DNA of 17,478 nt from contig JAEZIB010000061.1 in assembly GCA_023416275.1 (NCBI GenBank), forward strand, positions 1-17,478. The letters are read 5' to 3'. The DNA comes from Bacillota bacterium. GTDB lineage: Bacteria; Bacillota; Clostridia; Acetivibrionales; DSM-1351. A model generated the notes under the pieces. It was not told where the DNA came from, did not search any database, and was given only the letters and a program-made list of their open reading frames with translations. A program made the position numbers and the translations under genes. Shown in pieces: positions 6,583 to 15,540 of this stretch; position 1 is the first letter of the stretch; every line of letters starts with the position of its first letter.

Positions 6583-7650
6583 ATGAATATTTCTATTACT
6601 AAAACAACAAACCCAAAACAGAAACCAGATCAAAATAATTTAGGTTTCGGTATACATTTCACAGACCATATGTTTATTATGGATTACGATGAAGGTCAAG
6701 GTTGGCATGATGCCAGAATAGTACCTTATGCTCCTTTAGCAGTAGATCCTTCTGCAATGGCTTTGCATTATGGTCAAGCAATTTTTGAAGGTTTGAAAGC
6801 ATATAAATCCTCCAACGGTGAAATTTTACTTTTCAGACCTGAAAAAAACATGCAGAGAGTAAATAACTCAAATAGACTTGTATGTATTCCACAAATTAAT
6901 GTTGATGACTGTGTACAAGCAATAAAAGAGATTGTTAGAGTTGATGCTGATTGGATTCCTAGTGCTCCAGGTACATCCCTATATATTCGTCCATTTATAT
7001 TTGCTTCAGAACCTGCACTTGGCGTAAGACCATCATATTCATACCAATTTATTATTATACTTTCACCTGTAGGTGCTTATTATAAGGAAGGTATAAACCC
7101 TGTAAAAATTTATGTAGAAAGTAACTATGTTCGTGCAGTTAGAGGCGGTCTTGGAGAAGCAAAAACTGTTGCTAACTATGCAGCTAGCTTAAAAGCACAG
7201 GTTGAAGCCAAAGAAGAAGGCTATACTCAAGTATTGTGGTTAGATGGACTTGAAAAGAAATATATTGAAGAAGTTGGAACAATGAATGTATTCTTCAAAA
7301 TTGATGGAGAGGTTATTACGCCTGCGCTTACTGGCACAATTCTTCCTGGTATCACACGTATGTCAGCTATTGAGCTATTAAAGCAAGCTGGTATACCTGT
7401 GTCTGAACGTAAAATAACAATACAAGAGATTTATGATGCTCATGCCGCAGGCAAACTTGAGGAAGCGTTTGGTACTGGTACTGCAGCAGTTATTTCACCT
7501 ATTGGTGAATTCAGCTGGAATGGAAAAGTTATTAAAGTTAATGATGGCAAAATTGGAGAGGTTTCTCAGAAGGTATATGACACAATTACAGGTATTCAAA
7601 GCGGAGAATTAGAAGATACTTATGGTTGGACTCAAAAGGTTACTTTATAA
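6583..7650 (+). CDS. ilvE: Branched-chain amino acid aminotransferase
   Basis: 355 aa, PLP enzyme of fold type IV. It transfers the amino group between glutamate and the 2-keto acids of leucine, isoleucine and valine, usually the last step of their synthesis. The start is taken at 6583 (MNISITKTTNP), because AAGGGAG lies 8 nt upstream of it; the ATG at 6565 overlaps that site and has none of its own. Hallmarks are HYGQAIFEGLKAY, FRPEKNMQRVNNSNRL, LYIRPF, the PLP lysine K194 in GEAKTVANYAASLKAQ, EEVGTMNVFF, PALTGTILPGITRMS and EAFGTGTAAVISP. Length and motifs fit the larger ilvE type of Firmicutes and eukaryotes. No other ilv or leu gene is adjacent. An intrinsic terminator follows, so it is probably a single-gene transcript. 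Confidence 0.95.
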   Translation: MNISITKTTNPKQKPDQNNLGFGIHFTDHMFIMDYDEGQGWHDARIVPYAPLAVDPSAMALHYGQAIFEGLKAYKSSNGEILLFRPEKNMQRVNNSNRLVCIPQINVDDCVQAIKEIVRVDADWIPSAPGTSLYIRPFIFASEPALGVRPSYSYQFIIILSPVGAYYKEGINPVKIYVESNYVRAVRGGLGEAKTVANYAASLKAQVEAKEEGYTQVLWLDGLEKKYIEEVGTMNVFFKIDGEVITPALTGTILPGITRMSAIELLKQAGIPVSERKITIQEIYDAHAAGKLEEAFGTGTAAVISPIGEFSWNGKVIKVNDGKIGEVSQKVYDTITGIQSGELEDTYGWTQKVTL

Positions 7651-7741
7651 TAATTAGCTTAACCCCTTCAATATGTTTTCTGTTCAAACTCTTAATATTT
7701 TAGACATATAGCTTAATCTAATTTTATAAGACTATAAATAC

Positions 7742-7786
7742 AGTCCCTGTGTATAGATGTTTATTTATACTCAGGGACTTTTTTAT
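7742..7786 (+). terminator. Intrinsic terminator after ilvE
   Basis: agtccctg-t-gtata (7742-7755) pairs with tatac-t-cagggact (7766-7779) with one internal mismatch, followed by a run of T. It is about 90 bp beyond the ilvE stop codon. Confidence 0.85.
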
Positions 7787-7971
7787 TAATCTAAAGCAAA
7801 ACCTCTTAAGTCTCTATGCTTTGTTATAAAGTTAAAAATTTATCTTTTAAGTTATAATACTTATCTCTAGCGTATATATTTCTAAATAGGGCTTGCTTAA
7901 CGAATAAGAAATATGTTTGGTAAAGTAATATAAGTACAATTCAATTCATGGTAAAGCTTGGTTAAATATAA
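7787..7971. other. Leader region of ylbJ
   Basis: No gene is present. Two weak sigma-E-like arrangements can be seen: ttataat (7852-7858), 14 bp, tatatatt (7873-7880); and an isolated -10-like agtacaat (7933-7940) without a -35 box. Sigma-E control would be expected for ylbJ, but neither site is convincing. Confidence 0.25.
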
Positions 7972-9318
7972 TTGTCGAAAAAGCTACAGAATGTTGCTTT
8001 TAGTAAAAATCCGAAACAGGATGTACAGAAAGAGAGCGTGAAGGATAATTTGATATTTTTTTTGATTTGTTTGTTTATTATTGCAGTACCAGCATATATT
8101 ATCGGCATAAAACCTATACAGATATATTTAAAGAAATTTATTGTGCCAATGTTTGCAGTACTATTTATAATAGCTCTAATTGTATACCCAAAAACAGTAG
8201 TGGCATCAGCCTCAAAAGGCATTAATCTCTGGCTAAATGTAGTATTCCCTTCTCTATTTCCATTTTTTGTTGCATCGCAGCTGCTTAGCAAATCTGGATT
8301 CATTAATATTTTTGGAATAATATTAGAACCAATAATGCGTCCACTTTTTAATATCCCAGGCTGTGGCTCATTTGCACTTGCAATGGGCACAGTTAGCGGT
8401 TACCCTGTTGGTGCTGCGATAACTAATGATTTGAGAAAGCAAGAACTTCTCTCGAAGACTGAAGCAGAAAGACTATTAACATTTACAAACAACTCTGGTC
8501 CTCTATTTATTATGGGTTCAGTAGCTGTCGGAATGTTTCAATCTCCTAAAGTCGGTTATCTGCTGTACATTTGCCATGTTGCAGCATGTATTACCGTTGG
8601 ACTTATATTCAAATATTACAAGAATAATAAGAAGGCAACTCAATCTAAAACAAGGTTATCACAAAAGCTGCATTTAGAACTTCAAAGAATGAGAAATTCA
8701 GACATAAATACATGGACTCTATTTGGAGAGAGTATTAAAAATTCTATATATACTATTTTAACGATAGGCGGTTTTATTATTTTCTTCTCCGTTTTAATTA
8801 ATATTCTAATTTCAAGTGGAATAATCGGAAAGGCAAGCAGCCTAGCACCAGACATTATAAAGAATTGGGGAATAGAAACAAAAGCTCTAGAAGGAATGCT
8901 ATGCGGAATATTTGAAATAACAACTGGTGCAAATCTAATAAGCTTAACAAGCGCAAACTTAAAAATAAAACTTTGTTGTATCAGTCTAATAATTGGATGG
9001 TCAGGTTTTTCTGTACATACTCAAGTTATGAGTATAATAAGCTCATCTGATATCAGTGCAAAACCCTATATATTGGGTAAAGCATTACAAGGTATAATAT
9101 CTGCTGTCTATACTTATATAGGAATAAATATATTCAATGAATGGTTAGCACTAGAATCAACTGTTTTTTCAAACAACTCAAACAAATATGCATATAGTTG
9201 GGGAAATATTTGCATGATATCAGTCCAAAATATAATTACTATAGCAGCAATTATAATAACAATTTCTTTACTATATATTTGTTTTATTAACATTACATCA
9301 AAGAAAAGATTACTTTAG
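7972..9318 (+). CDS. ylbJ: Sporulation integral membrane protein YlbJ
   Basis: 448 aa from the first possible start (TTG at 7972, directly after an in-frame stop). It is a polytopic membrane protein with at least eight hydrophobic segments and two nucleoside-recognition/Gate-like halves. Typical motifs are NLWLNVVFPSLFPFFVASQLL, MGTVSGYPVGAAI and TFTNNSGPLFIMGSVAVGMF. In B. subtilis YlbJ is made in the mother cell under sigma-E and is needed for normal spores; its transport substrate is not established. The start is uncertain: there is no ribosome binding site before 7972, while a TTG at 8050 has GAAGGA just upstream, and the B. subtilis protein begins still closer to the first conserved helix. 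Its neighbours coaD and rsmD are also its neighbours in Bacillus, though here ylbJ faces them. It overlaps the coiled-coil gene by 9 bp. Confidence 0.88.
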   Translation: MSKKLQNVAFSKNPKQDVQKESVKDNLIFFLICLFIIAVPAYIIGIKPIQIYLKKFIVPMFAVLFIIALIVYPKTVVASASKGINLWLNVVFPSLFPFFVASQLLSKSGFINIFGIILEPIMRPLFNIPGCGSFALAMGTVSGYPVGAAITNDLRKQELLSKTEAERLLTFTNNSGPLFIMGSVAVGMFQSPKVGYLLYICHVAACITVGLIFKYYKNNKKATQSKTRLSQKLHLELQRMRNSDINTWTLFGESIKNSIYTILTIGGFIIFFSVLINILISSGIIGKASSLAPDIIKNWGIETKALEGMLCGIFEITTGANLISLTSANLKIKLCCISLIIGWSGFSVHTQVMSIISSSDISAKPYILGKALQGIISAVYTYIGINIFNEWLALESTVFSNNSNKYAYSWGNICMISVQNIITIAAIIITISLLYICFINITSKKRLL

Positions 9319-9747
9319 CTCTTTTCTGTTTGTTCTAATAACATCAGTTGCATCTGATAAAATTTCTTCTACCTTATTCAGAACACTGTCTGCATATTCG
9401 CGGGCACCCAAACGTATCTCTCTTGCGTTCTTTTGAGCACTGCCTACTATCTCATTTGCCTGTTCATAAGCTTTTTTGGTAATCTCATGTTCATCAACCA
9501 AGGAAGCTATTTTATTCTCAGCATCCTTTAAAATGTTATCCGCTTCTTTTTGGGCTTGCAATAGTATTCTCTGACGTTCTTCTTTAACCCATTTTGCCTG
9601 TTTTATATCATCTGGTAATTTAAGTCTCATCTCCTTAACTATTTCTAAGACCTCTTCCCTATCAACTAAGCATTTTCCAGAAAAGGGTACACCAGAACTT
9701 CTTTCAATTAAATCCTCTAAAGTTTCCAGCACTGTTAATATCTCCAT
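9310..9747 (-). CDS. Coiled-coil protein of the recG-coaD operon
   Basis: 145 aa, soluble, without a membrane segment. After a hydrophobic helix (residues 1-15, MEILTVLETLEDLIE) and a short loop (FSGKCLVDREE), almost all of the rest is heptad-rich, charged helix (QRILLQAQKEADNILKDAENK; KNAREIRLGAREYADSVLNKVEEIL). It recalls ATP synthase b-subunit stalks and DivIVA-like proteins, and annotators often label such proteins 'ATPase' without enzymatic evidence; no nucleotide-binding motif is present. Its ribosome binding site AAAGGGGGAG lies inside the end of coaD, only 1 bp separates the two genes, and so they are surely cotranscribed. Its stop codon lies inside the convergent ylbJ gene. The function is unknown; the link to cell division or envelope is speculation. 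Confidence 0.85.
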   Translation of the reverse strand: MEILTVLETLEDLIERSSGVPFSGKCLVDREEVLEIVKEMRLKLPDDIKQAKWVKEERQRILLQAQKEADNILKDAENKIASLVDEHEITKKAYEQANEIVGSAQKNAREIRLGAREYADSVLNKVEEILSDATDVIRTNRKELK

Positions 9748-9748
9748 A

Positions 9749-10255
9749 TTATAACTCCCCCTTTGGTTCTATGTTTCCAAATTTACCTGCAATGTCTTCT
9801 ACTATACATTCTGGTACAAGTCCCTTAAAATCTCCATTGTATCTGGCTATCTCTTTTACCATACTCGAGCTTAAAAATGAATAGTTAATACTTGACATCA
9901 TAAATAGTGTTTCAATTTCTGGAGACTGATTTTTATTTAATAAAGCCATTTGAAGCTCATATTCAAAGTCTGATACTGCTCGAAGCCCTTTAATAATAAC
10001 GTTAGCGTGCTTCTTCTTGACAAAATCTACTAACAAGCCTGAAAAGCACTCAACCTCAACATTAGTACAATTATAATCTGATATAGCTCTATCAAGCATA
10101 TCTACACGCTCATCCATACTAAATAATGGTGTCTTGTTGTGGCTGACTAATACTGCTACTATTAGCTTGTCACAGATTTTTGACGCTCTCTCAATTATAT
10201 CTAAATGACCATTAGTAACTGGGTCAAAGCTTCCAGGGTAAATAAATATTCTCAT
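9749..10255 (-). CDS. coaD: Phosphopantetheine adenylyltransferase
   Basis: 168 aa, the usual family length. It catalyses ATP + 4'-phosphopantetheine to dephospho-CoA + diphosphate, the penultimate step of coenzyme A synthesis. The nucleotidyltransferase signature is complete: YPGSFDPVTNGHLDII (6-21, with the HxGH-type T/NGH), KTPLFSMDERVDML, KGLRAVSDFEYE (89-100) and FLSSSMVKEIARYNGD (127-142). The ATG at 10255 follows AAGGATGA within the end of rsmD, 7 bp beyond the rsmD stop codon. The rsmD-coaD pair is widely conserved in bacteria. Confidence 0.97.
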   Translation of the reverse strand: MRIFIYPGSFDPVTNGHLDIIERASKICDKLIVAVLVSHNKTPLFSMDERVDMLDRAISDYNCTNVEVECFSGLLVDFVKKKHANVIIKGLRAVSDFEYELQMALLNKNQSPEIETLFMMSSINYSFLSSSMVKEIARYNGDFKGLVPECIVEDIAGKFGNIEPKGEL

Positions 10256-10262
10256 GTAAGTT

Positions 10263-10820
10263 TCATCCTTTGTGCTTATAAAATGTCAACTTGGTTTTCC
10301 CGTATATTTGCTTTTTTGAAACTATTAATGTTTCTGTTTCCTTTGGTAACAAATCTTCTATATCTGTTTCAGCAACTATTATAACTTTATCCTCTAGAAT
10401 TTCTATTTTTTCCAGTTCTGTTAATATAGCCGGAATAATATCCTTCCTATAAGGTGGGTCTAGGAAAATTATATCAAATTTCTTTCCCATATGGGAGAGT
10501 TTTTTTAATATTAATTGTGCTTCACCTAAAAAAACTTCCGATTTGTCTAAAAGTTTTGCTTTTTGTATATTATTTCTTATTATCTCTATACTTTTATCAT
10601 TGCTATCACAAAAAACAGAACTCCTTGCCCCTCTGCTCAGAGCTTCAATGCCTAAAGCACCGCTACCTGCAAACAAATCCAAAACATTAGAATCCTCTTC
10701 AATGTATGGAGCAATGATATTAAATAAATTCTCTTTTACTCTGTCAGTAGTAGGTCTTGTTTCCATACCTTCTAAAGCAACCAATTTTAGCCCTCTTGCA
10801 CTACCAGAAATCACACGCAC
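10263..10820 (-). CDS. rsmD: 16S rRNA (guanine966-N2)-methyltransferase RsmD
   Basis: 185 aa from a GTG at 10820, preceded by AGGAGGA with 8-nt spacing. The start VRVISGSARGLKL matches the usual RsmD N-terminus. The ATG at 10856 gives twelve extra residues and has no ribosome binding site. It uses S-adenosylmethionine to methylate 16S rRNA G966. Motif I is VLDLFAGSGALGIEALSRGA (46-65), and the catalytic DPPY motif is at 121-124 (FLDPPYRKD). TRPTTDRVKENLFNI is also family-typical. It sits between recG and coaD on one transcript. Confidence 0.95.
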   Translation of the reverse strand: MRVISGSARGLKLVALEGMETRPTTDRVKENLFNIIAPYIEEDSNVLDLFAGSGALGIEALSRGARSSVFCDSNDKSIEIIRNNIQKAKLLDKSEVFLGEAQLILKKLSHMGKKFDIIFLDPPYRKDIIPAILTELEKIEILEDKVIIVAETDIEDLLPKETETLIVSKKQIYGKTKLTFYKHKG

Positions 10821-10876
10821 TTTAGTAATCCTCCTGTCATAAAGATATGCAAGCATAGGTAGTTAAATGACCACCA

Positions 10877-12964
10877 CTAAGATAGTGTTGCCTTTTCACC
10901 AAAATGCTGTGCCAAATACTGTTTTAATCTTTTATTTTTCATAAGTCCCGGATCTTCAAACGCTATTTCCTTTGCACCTTCCTGTGCCAGCTTCAAAATT
11001 TCCAAATCTTTATATAGGTTAGCAATTTTTAGTTCAGGCAATCCGTGTTGCTTAGTTCCAAAAAATTCACCTGGTCCTCTAATCTCCAAATCCTTCTCTG
11101 AAATAACAAAGCCATCATTTGATTGCGCCATTATTTTCATTCTTTCCTTTGATACCTTTGAGTTAGATTGATTAAACAATACACAGTAGGATTGAGTTCC
11201 ACCTCTTCCTACTCTTCCCCTTAACTGATGAAGCTGAGCCAATCCAAATCTCTCAGCGTTTTCAATAACCATCAAAGTAGCATTTGGAACATTGACACCC
11301 ACCTCTATAATTGTAGTTGAAACAAGGATGCTTATTTCACCTGCTGTAAAGCTCTTCATTATAGAATCTTTTTCATTTGATTTCATTTTACCGTGTATAA
11401 TACCAACCTTTAAATCTTTAAAAATATTTGTACTAAAATCCTCAGCCGTTACTATAGCAGATTTTGCCTCTATCTCTTCAGATTCCTCAACCAAGGGGCA
11501 CACTATATAAACCTGTTGACCTGCTTTAACTGTTTCCCTAATAAAATTATTAATTCTTTCTCTCATTGATTCATTTACTGAATATGTTTTTATTGGTTTT
11601 CTTCCAGGGGGAAGTTCATCTATTATTGAAATATCAAGATCACCATATAAAATAAGTGCAAGAGTTCTGGGGATTGGTGTTGCCGTCATTACCAAGACAT
11701 CAGGGTTTCTTCCCTTTTCAGTCAAAATTGACCTTTGCCTTACACCAAATCTATGTTGTTCATCAGTTATTACTAATCCAAGATTAAGGAACTCTACAGT
11801 ATCCTCCAGTAAAGCATGGGTCCCAATAACAACATTAATATCTCCGTTTTTCAAGCCTTCAAAAACAGCCTGCTTTTGCTTCTTTGACAGACTTCCTGAA
11901 AGCAATTCTACTGTAATATCAAACTTTTCAAGTAAAGGCTTAACTGAATTATAGTGCTGTTCAGCTAAAATTTCAGTTGGAACCATCAATGCACCCTGAT
12001 AGCTACATTTTACAGCTTTAAACAATGCCAAAACAGCTATTATGGTCTTACCCGAGCCAACGTCACCCTGAACCAGCCTATTCATTATGTTATTGCATTC
12101 CATATCCTGCTCAACTTCTTTAAATACTCTCTTTTGTGCGTTTGTAAGCTCAAAAGGCAGCGACTTGATAAAATCCTCCATTTCATAGGATTTTGTATAT
12201 TTAATGCCCTGCCTTTCAGCAGTTGCAATATTCTTATATAATAGAAGTCCTAGCTGCAGAATAAATAGTTCTTCAAACACCAATCTATATCTGGCCTTAT
12301 CCTTCTCTAATTCTGTTTTAGGAAAATGTATCTCATTTAAGCTAAACATAATGTCAGCTAAATTGTACTTTTCTCTGATAATCTCAGGTAGTATGTCTTC
12401 TAACTCAATGTTGTTGAGGCTTTTGAGCGCTTCCTGCATTATCGTTCTAATTAAGTTCTGGCTTAAATCCTTTGTTGAAGGATATACAGGTAAAATTTTC
12501 AAACTCTTCTTTAAGTCATGATTCTGTGATTGAATTTTATCTATTTTTTCAAATACCGGATTAGATATTTGCAGCTTATTTAATTTTCTTTCTGCCTTTC
12601 CATAAAAAATATAGTTTGCCCCAATTGTAAGAGAATTTTTTATGTAATGCTGGTTAAACCATAATACAGTTATTTTGCCTGTGCTGTCCTGTGCTGATAC
12701 CTTAGATATGGTCATTCCCCTTCTAGGTCTTGCCACATTAACATTTGATACAATTGTACCTTCAAATGAACACAGCTCACCATCTACAAGGTCAGCAATA
12801 TTCTTAATTATACTTCTATCCTCATATGCTTTTGGGTAATATGTTAACAGCTCAAAGAAGTTATTTATATCAAGTCTTTTAAACAAGGTTAATCTTGACT
12901 CTCCAACTCCTTTTATATATCTAATCGATTGATTTTTTAAGTCTTCAAACGATAATTGTTTCAA
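10877..12964 (-). CDS. recG: ATP-dependent DNA helicase RecG
   Basis: 695 aa. It is a superfamily 2 double-strand translocase that regresses stalled replication forks and processes Holliday junctions. The N-terminal wedge/OB domain spans about residues 15-160 (IKGVGESRLTLFKRL; the family's YPKAYEDRS). Helicase motifs are QGDVGSGKT (Walker A, 299-307), MVPTEILAEQH, DEQH (401-404), MTATPIPRTLAL (426-437), STTIIEVGVNVPNA and QLHQLRGRVGRG (577-588), ending with GPGEFFGTKQHG. The start is a TTG at 12964 with GGAGG 7 nt upstream; no ATG competes nearby. It leads the recG-rsmD-coaD-coiled-coil operon behind a good promoter at 13020-13047. Linkage to rpmB/spoVM matches Bacillus. Confidence 0.97.
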   Translation of the reverse strand: MKQLSFEDLKNQSIRYIKGVGESRLTLFKRLDINNFFELLTYYPKAYEDRSIIKNIADLVDGELCSFEGTIVSNVNVARPRRGMTISKVSAQDSTGKITVLWFNQHYIKNSLTIGANYIFYGKAERKLNKLQISNPVFEKIDKIQSQNHDLKKSLKILPVYPSTKDLSQNLIRTIMQEALKSLNNIELEDILPEIIREKYNLADIMFSLNEIHFPKTELEKDKARYRLVFEELFILQLGLLLYKNIATAERQGIKYTKSYEMEDFIKSLPFELTNAQKRVFKEVEQDMECNNIMNRLVQGDVGSGKTIIAVLALFKAVKCSYQGALMVPTEILAEQHYNSVKPLLEKFDITVELLSGSLSKKQKQAVFEGLKNGDINVVIGTHALLEDTVEFLNLGLVITDEQHRFGVRQRSILTEKGRNPDVLVMTATPIPRTLALILYGDLDISIIDELPPGRKPIKTYSVNESMRERINNFIRETVKAGQQVYIVCPLVEESEEIEAKSAIVTAEDFSTNIFKDLKVGIIHGKMKSNEKDSIMKSFTAGEISILVSTTIIEVGVNVPNATLMVIENAERFGLAQLHQLRGRVGRGGTQSYCVLFNQSNSKVSKERMKIMAQSNDGFVISEKDLEIRGPGEFFGTKQHGLPELKIANLYKDLEILKLAQEGAKEIAFEDPGLMKNKRLKQYLAQHFGEKATLS

Positions 12965-13019
12965 CTCTTAACCTCCATAAAGCAAAATCAGTTCTAGGTA
13001 TAATAGCAATACAGGAGTT

Positions 13020-13047
13020 ATTGTACCACACTTTCTCAAAATATCAA
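13020..13047 (-). promoter_or_regulatory. Promoter of the recG operon
   Basis: TTGATA (13042-13047), a 16-bp spacer and TACAAT (13020-13025), read on the minus strand. The predicted start near 13013 leaves a leader of about 50 nt before the TTG start of recG. Confidence 0.6.
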
Positions 13048-13083
13048 AGAATGCAAAGCCGATATTGAATCATTGGTTATGCT

Positions 13084-13136
13084 ATAAAGACAAAAACCCT
13101 GCTATACTCTATTCGAATGTAACAGGGTCTTTGTCT
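13084..13136 (-). terminator. Intrinsic terminator of the chemoreceptor gene
   Basis: agacaaaaaccctg (13088-13101) pairs with cagggtctttgtct (13123-13136) over 14 positions with one mismatch. On the minus strand it includes and is followed by T-rich sequence. It separates the chemoreceptor gene from the recG promoter. Confidence 0.75.
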
Positions 13137-13175
13137 ATTTATAATTTGGGCTCACAATTTGCGAAATAATTAATT

Positions 13176-15173
13176 CTATTGAAACTTAAATTTAACTATA
13201 TTTGTATGAATTCCCTTAGCTAACTCCGATAATTCAGCACAAGCATCTGCAATCTGCGTTATACTTGAGTTTTGCGATTCTACTGTAGCCAAAGTTTCCT
13301 CTGTTGCTGCAGCATTTTCCTCAGATATAGCTGAAAGGTTGCCCAAAATACGTATCATTTCATCTCTTCTGTTTTCTATATCGTTACCTGAAGTATTTAA
13401 TGATAATATAGCCGACTTAATCTGTTCAAGAGATAATGCAATACCATCAAACTTTTCTTTTGTTTGTCCAACTATTTGCGACTGAATATTTATGGTGCTA
13501 TCCATTTCCTCAATAGTTTTTACTGCAAAATCAATATTAGCAGCCAAATCACTAATATCATTATTTATCTGCCTAGTAAAGCTGTTTGACTGTTCAGCTA
13601 ATTTTCCTATCTCTCCAGCTACAACTGCAAAGCCTCTTCCTGCTTCTCCTGCTCTTGCGGCTTCAATAGAAGCATTCAAGGCCAGCAAATTAGTCTGTTC
13701 AGCAATTTGCTCTATCATTTTACTAGCATCTTGAATCTTTTTTGAACTCATCTGAGTCTCAACAATAACATTATTTATTTCATTTATCGCAACATTGGTA
13801 ATACTAGTTTTTTCCATCAATTTCTCAACAATGCAATTACCTTCATCCTTAATTTTATTTGCATTAGTTGCTGCATTATTAAGAACATCCCTGTTTTTGC
13901 TATCCTCAAGTATAATTTCACTTAGTCCATTCATATAATTCGAACCAATTTCAGTGTCCTTGGCTTGTTCACTTGCACCTTTAGCCATCTCTCCAACACT
14001 AATAGATGTCTGATTAGCCATTGCAACAATGTGCTCCGTTGCTACCTTAATTTCATCAGAGGAATTTGACACCCTATCTGATATATCTAAAATACCTTTT
14101 ATCAAATTTAATAAATTACTCTGCATTTCATTGACTGCTTTTTTTATTTGTCCAATCTCATCTTTTTTGTTTTTTATTTTTTCAATATCTTCGTTATATG
14201 TAGTAAAGTTATATGCCGCTATATCATTTAGTTTTTTTGACACTGTAGAAATAGGTTTTGTTATTTTTTTAGTCAATAACAATGTTACTATGAATCCAAG
14301 AATTATAAAAACCACACTTGCTAATAGTGTTTTAACTGCAAGAATATTTACAGAGGTATATACTTCAGATTTGTCAATTGTATTACATATCAACCATCCT
14401 GTTGATTTTATTGGTGTAACTACAGCTATGTAATCTTTACCTTCAAATGTATAATTTATAGATGTCTGTTTTTCCAAAACTATATTTCTAATATTTTTAG
14501 CTAAATCACTGAATTTTGTATTCTTTTCACCCTCTTTAAGTATGTTTATTTGCTTTAAAACGTACTCTCTATCGGGGTATGAATAGTATGTGAAATCCTT
14601 ACCTATAATAAAAGCAGAGTCATTCTTTCCATATTTTAAATCATCTGTGAAATCATTTAATGAATTCCCATCGGTACGACCTATTAATACTCCAACCACA
14701 CTTCCATCACGCATAATAGGCGCTGCATACATAAGAACAGCCTTACCTGTAACCTTACTTATTATTACGTTTGACACACAACCTTCACCCCTTAATGCTT
14801 TTGCGACATAATCTCTATCAAGAAGATTTGCCTTTTCACCAGTTGAGACATAGTTTGTGTCACCTGAAGGTTGGACTATTCCTAGATCCATATATCCTAA
14901 TCTTTCAACATCGTCTGATAACGCAATTCTTTGTGTATCCCATTGCATACTTCTAATTTCATCTCTATTTGCAACCTCTTGTAGAGTTTTGAGCCTGGAT
15001 GTAATACTTAAATCAATGTACATGGAGGCTTCTTTTCCAATTTGAATCAGATTTGATTCTGCCTCCTGCATAATTGCATTTTTACTTAAATATGCTGAAA
15101 AGACTCCCAACCCTAAAGCAATTATAACAATTAATAGAGTTACAAACATTCCTATCTTTGCAGATAATTTCAT
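13176..15173 (-). CDS. Methyl-accepting chemotaxis protein with extracellular Cache-type sensor
   Basis: 665 aa from the ATG at 15173 (MKLSAKIGMF); AAAAGGAGC lies about 12 nt upstream. The 14 extra residues from 15215 are polar and would precede the membrane anchor without support. Order: membrane helix 7-29; extracellular dCache-like sensor about 32-275 (DYVAKALRGEGCVSNV, VLMYAAPI, GVLIGRTD, WLICNTIDKSEVY); membrane helix 280-301; HAMP about 302-358; long cytoplasmic coiled coil with the receptor tip EQTNLLALNASIEAARAGEAGRG starting at residue 492, which contacts CheA/CheW. There is no C-terminal CheR-tethering pentapeptide. Cache sensors bind small molecules such as amino acids or organic acids; the ligand cannot be told. 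It is a single-gene transcript with no che genes nearby. Confidence 0.96.
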   Translation of the reverse strand: MKLSAKIGMFVTLLIVIIALGLGVFSAYLSKNAIMQEAESNLIQIGKEASMYIDLSITSRLKTLQEVANRDEIRSMQWDTQRIALSDDVERLGYMDLGIVQPSGDTNYVSTGEKANLLDRDYVAKALRGEGCVSNVIISKVTGKAVLMYAAPIMRDGSVVGVLIGRTDGNSLNDFTDDLKYGKNDSAFIIGKDFTYYSYPDREYVLKQINILKEGEKNTKFSDLAKNIRNIVLEKQTSINYTFEGKDYIAVVTPIKSTGWLICNTIDKSEVYTSVNILAVKTLLASVVFIILGFIVTLLLTKKITKPISTVSKKLNDIAAYNFTTYNEDIEKIKNKKDEIGQIKKAVNEMQSNLLNLIKGILDISDRVSNSSDEIKVATEHIVAMANQTSISVGEMAKGASEQAKDTEIGSNYMNGLSEIILEDSKNRDVLNNAATNANKIKDEGNCIVEKLMEKTSITNVAINEINNVIVETQMSSKKIQDASKMIEQIAEQTNLLALNASIEAARAGEAGRGFAVVAGEIGKLAEQSNSFTRQINNDISDLAANIDFAVKTIEEMDSTINIQSQIVGQTKEKFDGIALSLEQIKSAILSLNTSGNDIENRRDEMIRILGNLSAISEENAAATEETLATVESQNSSITQIADACAELSELAKGIHTNIVKFKFQ

Positions 15174-15229
15174 TAAATTGAACAGCTCCTTTTGATAGTG
15201 TATTCTGTAATGCAAGTGGTTTTAAAAGT

Positions 15230-15256
15230 AAAAACAGTATTTATTGTACTGTTTTT
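15230..15256. promoter_or_regulatory. Perfect stem-loop in the chemoreceptor leader
   Basis: aaaaacagta (15230-15239) pairs perfectly with tactgttttt (15247-15256) around a 7-nt loop, 57 bp before the start codon. Because each arm ends in a T or A run it could terminate in either direction, so it may be an attenuator or a regulator-binding palindrome. Confidence 0.4.
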
Positions 15257-15292
15257 GTAATACAGATTAAAATATAGAATTTTATGGAATAT

Positions 15293-15321
15293 ATGTTATC
15301 ATAATTTCAGATATAATTCAA
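15293..15321 (-). promoter_or_regulatory. Candidate promoter of the chemoreceptor gene
   Basis: TTGAAT (15316-15321), a 17-bp spacer and TAACAT (15293-15298) on the minus strand. It is a moderate sigma-A match. No sigma-D box (GCCGATAA type), common for chemoreceptor genes, is seen upstream. Confidence 0.3.
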
Positions 15322-15540
15322 CAATTTTGTTTAATCTATTGGCGCGCAATCTATTTTTTCAACATTTTTCATCTCGACACGTTTGTTTTTGTAGGTTATC
15401 TTGATATATTGTAGTATAATTGCAAAAAATAAAGGTCTTACTATACAATACCGTTAGCACGACTTCTTCTTTCAATTTCACAAACTTCCCTTATGAATCT
15501 TTTTATGTTTGAAATCTACCTGAAGGATTTCTAATTTAAT

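Noticed and set aside
7962..8390. 142-codon minus-strand ORF
   Set aside because: Antisense to the conserved first half of ylbJ; its translation has no recognisable features and no ribosome binding site.
13058..13065. GCCGATAT on the plus strand, an exact sigma-D -10 box
   Set aside because: No -35 TAAA at 14-16 bp, and it would drive only antisense transcription into the chemoreceptor gene.
15370..15495. Short minus-strand ORF starting GTG AAA TTG near 15490
   Set aside because: The GGGAAG site is too close to the start, the codons are unlike neighbouring genes, and it overlaps the possible promoter of the RNA candidate.
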